The position numbers were made by a program, and so were the translations under genes. DNA of 64,000 bases from Siphonodentalium dalli (lineage: Eukaryota; Mollusca; Scaphopoda; Gadilida; Siphonodentaliidae). Under the pieces are notes generated by a model. That model did no database searches. It saw only the letters and a program-made list of their open reading frames with translations, and had not been told where the DNA came from. The stretch is taken from the NCBI GenBank assembly GCA_032622095.1, contig CP136068.1, positions 133,369,989-133,433,988 on the forward strand, given 5' to 3'. Positions 56,201 through 59,200 of the stretch are shown one piece after another (within the stretch, counting starts at the first letter, position 1; each line of letters starts with the position of its first letter).

Positions 56201-59200
56201 ACGTAGGCCTATATCATCCGGTTGTTACAGTCCATTCTTTTCAGACACCGTTGGAAGTTTTGGGACAGATGTATTCTTTGCGATTGCGTTCGCGTAAATA
56301 TTGTGTAGCATTATTTTGCCGGTATATTTGGGCATGTCGTTAGTTGACGTACATTAATACAGGCCTCGCATTATCAAAATCAGTGCGAGGCTGCCAAGGA
56401 GGCCCCGCAAAAGAATTTACGAGGCTGCTTTTGTTCGTTGGGGGCCTACATTTGTTTATAGAATCCAAATTAACCTAAAATTGGCTATTCCAAAACTGCT
56501 AACCGACAGTGACATAAATATTTTACTAAATTAGTAAAATTACTACTATTTTGTTTAGGCGAGAGATTAATGTTGATGCATTTCCTCGACATAGTTTGCA
56601 GTATGCCTTCGTGACAAATGACCGACCTTTATCATCAACTGTTGTTTTAATTTCAAAGTTGTCTTTAAAAGTAAATTTGTCAAACGTAGAGACAAGAATT
56701 GTTTTGTCTTTCTTAACTCTTTCGTTGCCAAGCTAATTTTACACCTAAATTGCCGGAGAATTTATGAGAAAACTGATTTTATTGTGGAAAAGTATGATAC
56801 AATGAATAGTCTTCTTCTTATGAAATAATGTTTCAAATATCAAGGACATGTATGTATGTGATTAGCCAAAGAATTGCGGGTGAATATTTTGCCGAAGAAT
56901 ATTCACGACAATTAAGGGGCATAACTCCTTGTAACCCAAGGGAAATAACTCCAAATAAGGATTTTTTGCAATAATCCAATTGAAAAATGGCCCACAACCT
57001 GCTATATTCAATATTGGTTTTCTGAGACAGTATTCCAACGATGATGATCTGATAAATCTTTCTACTGTCTTTCTCATTTTAAAAACTTGTAAGAGTAAAT
57101 TAGGGTCTAGTTCTGTTATAGCTGGAGCATATGTGACGAGCTACACAATGCAGCAGCCGATTTAGACTTTAGTTGCGACAGTTTACTACGAAAATAGCTA
57201 GGTTTTTTAATTGAGGAAAATGGCAATTTTGACTGTCAAAAAACAAAACAAAAATTGTGATATATAATTAAATCTCTAACTACAAGCTTATCATCATTGT
57301 GCTATAAATACAATAACAGAACTGACACATATGCATGTGGTCTAAACTGTCACTGAGGCACGCTGGGGCCTGTGGGAGTTTATAATCACGCCGTTTGTTT
57401 TAATGAATTACGTTTTTACCTTGAAAAATAGGTGATTCATTCAGCAAAAACGGCAATTTTGACTATTAACAAAACTAATAAAACAATCTAAAGTACACAT
57501 AATCTTTATTGTAATGTCAGGTTGTCATACTTTCATGTTTAAATTAGTTAATGCATTGGTAAAATGCAGATCTTTCATATAAATAATTGTCTAAAATATT
57601 TTTCTTAAATTGTCGGCCATTTTGGATTTCCGACTGCGGATCTTACATTATGTTTACAAACTTATTTCATTATTTTAATTTTCAAACGTCTTAAAAAGGA
57701 TTAAAATTCAGATATATACTGCAGAATTTAATTAGAAACAATTAAAACAATAATTTTATGAAACATGAAAAACTTTTTTATTATTGTCATTCAGTTGTGA
57801 TCAAAATAATTACGGTTACAATTATGATTTAGATGCACGTTCCGGACCCCGGATTGAGTCCTCTTGACCGGAACCCGCCGTGTGGTCGCGTGGTTGTTGA
57901 CGAGGCCGCCGAAGAGACCTCGTTGACTTTTTTACGGGGCCGGGCGGCCGCGGCCTCGTGATAATGAGAGGCCTGAAATTAATAATGCGGTCATAAACTC
58001 ATCACCATAATGCCGCCATGGAGCTTCATTTTACAGTGTGTCTGAAAACCACGTGCGCGTTTGTTTTTGTTTACAATCTGTTGCTATATCGGTCACAACA
58101 CGGAATTTTATTGTCAGTGGATCGATTTAATAACCAAATAAGGAGACAATTTTAGTATGCTTGTTTATGTGAGAGGTCTATATATAACAATATAAATAGT
58201 GTAGTATTAATTCACGTGGAAATAGTAAATACATCGTATTTTATTTTTCGGGATTTGGAAAATAAATAAAGTGAGTTTCGTCGGGGGGTTTTGAGGTGGG
58301 GCGGGCGGGGGAGTGGAAACATGCCTATTTTTCGCTTTGGCCTAATGAAATTTGATCCTGTGAGAGGATTTAGCCCGTTCAAAGCACTCTGGCAAGGGAC
58401 GTTTTTTCGTCCTTACAGATTTGTCAAAAAGCCAAGCCTGTGACCCTTAGAATTGAATGGTTCCCCCGATGTGTAGATCACAGTTTCTCGATGAGATAAC
58501 TGTAATATGTCATTAATGTGTCTACAAAGTCTGGGGGGGGGGGGGGGGGTCTTCACTGTAAAATAAATGGTTACATAACAATGGTTTTGACATGAAAAAT
58601 CTCAGTTCTTAATAATGAAAATAAAAGTCAATCTATTTTTTCATGAACTTGTTGATAACAGTTGTTTTACAGAATTTTATGTTATTCGTATAACCCCACC
58701 TCGGGGATTTTAGTCCCTTTAAAAGTGTTCACATGAATTAAGAGTTACCTACCTTGCCACCAGTGTCGCCTACGAATAGTGATTTATTATTCCGTCTAAA
58801 AATAGCACAACCTGGTTCCTTCACATCAAACTGAAAGTTAAAATAACATCCATAACATCACCAGTTCTCGTTAAAACATAACATCACCAGTTCTCGTTAA
58901 AACATAACATCACCAGTTCTCGTTAAAACATAACATCACCAGTTCTCGTTAGAACACAGACTCGACAGCTATAATGCTGTACATGTACTGAGTCTTGAAT
59001 ATTTGAGGGGGGATCCCTATTACCACAAGCATGCAATTACATCAGTCGCAGCCAATCACAAACTTAGCATCAACAAAGCGATGTAGCCATTCTGGCGAGT
59101 GTTGGAATCTCGATAGAGTCGCAGATTTGCCATATAACTAAAAATAGCACCAGTTTCAAGCATTGGATAGTAATTATACAGGCGATATCTGTCATTGGTA

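Noticed and set aside
57820-57960. GC-rich patch considered as a CpG promoter
   Set aside because: It is the subterminal repeat region (GAGGCC/CCGCGG) of the hAT-like element at 56360-57975.
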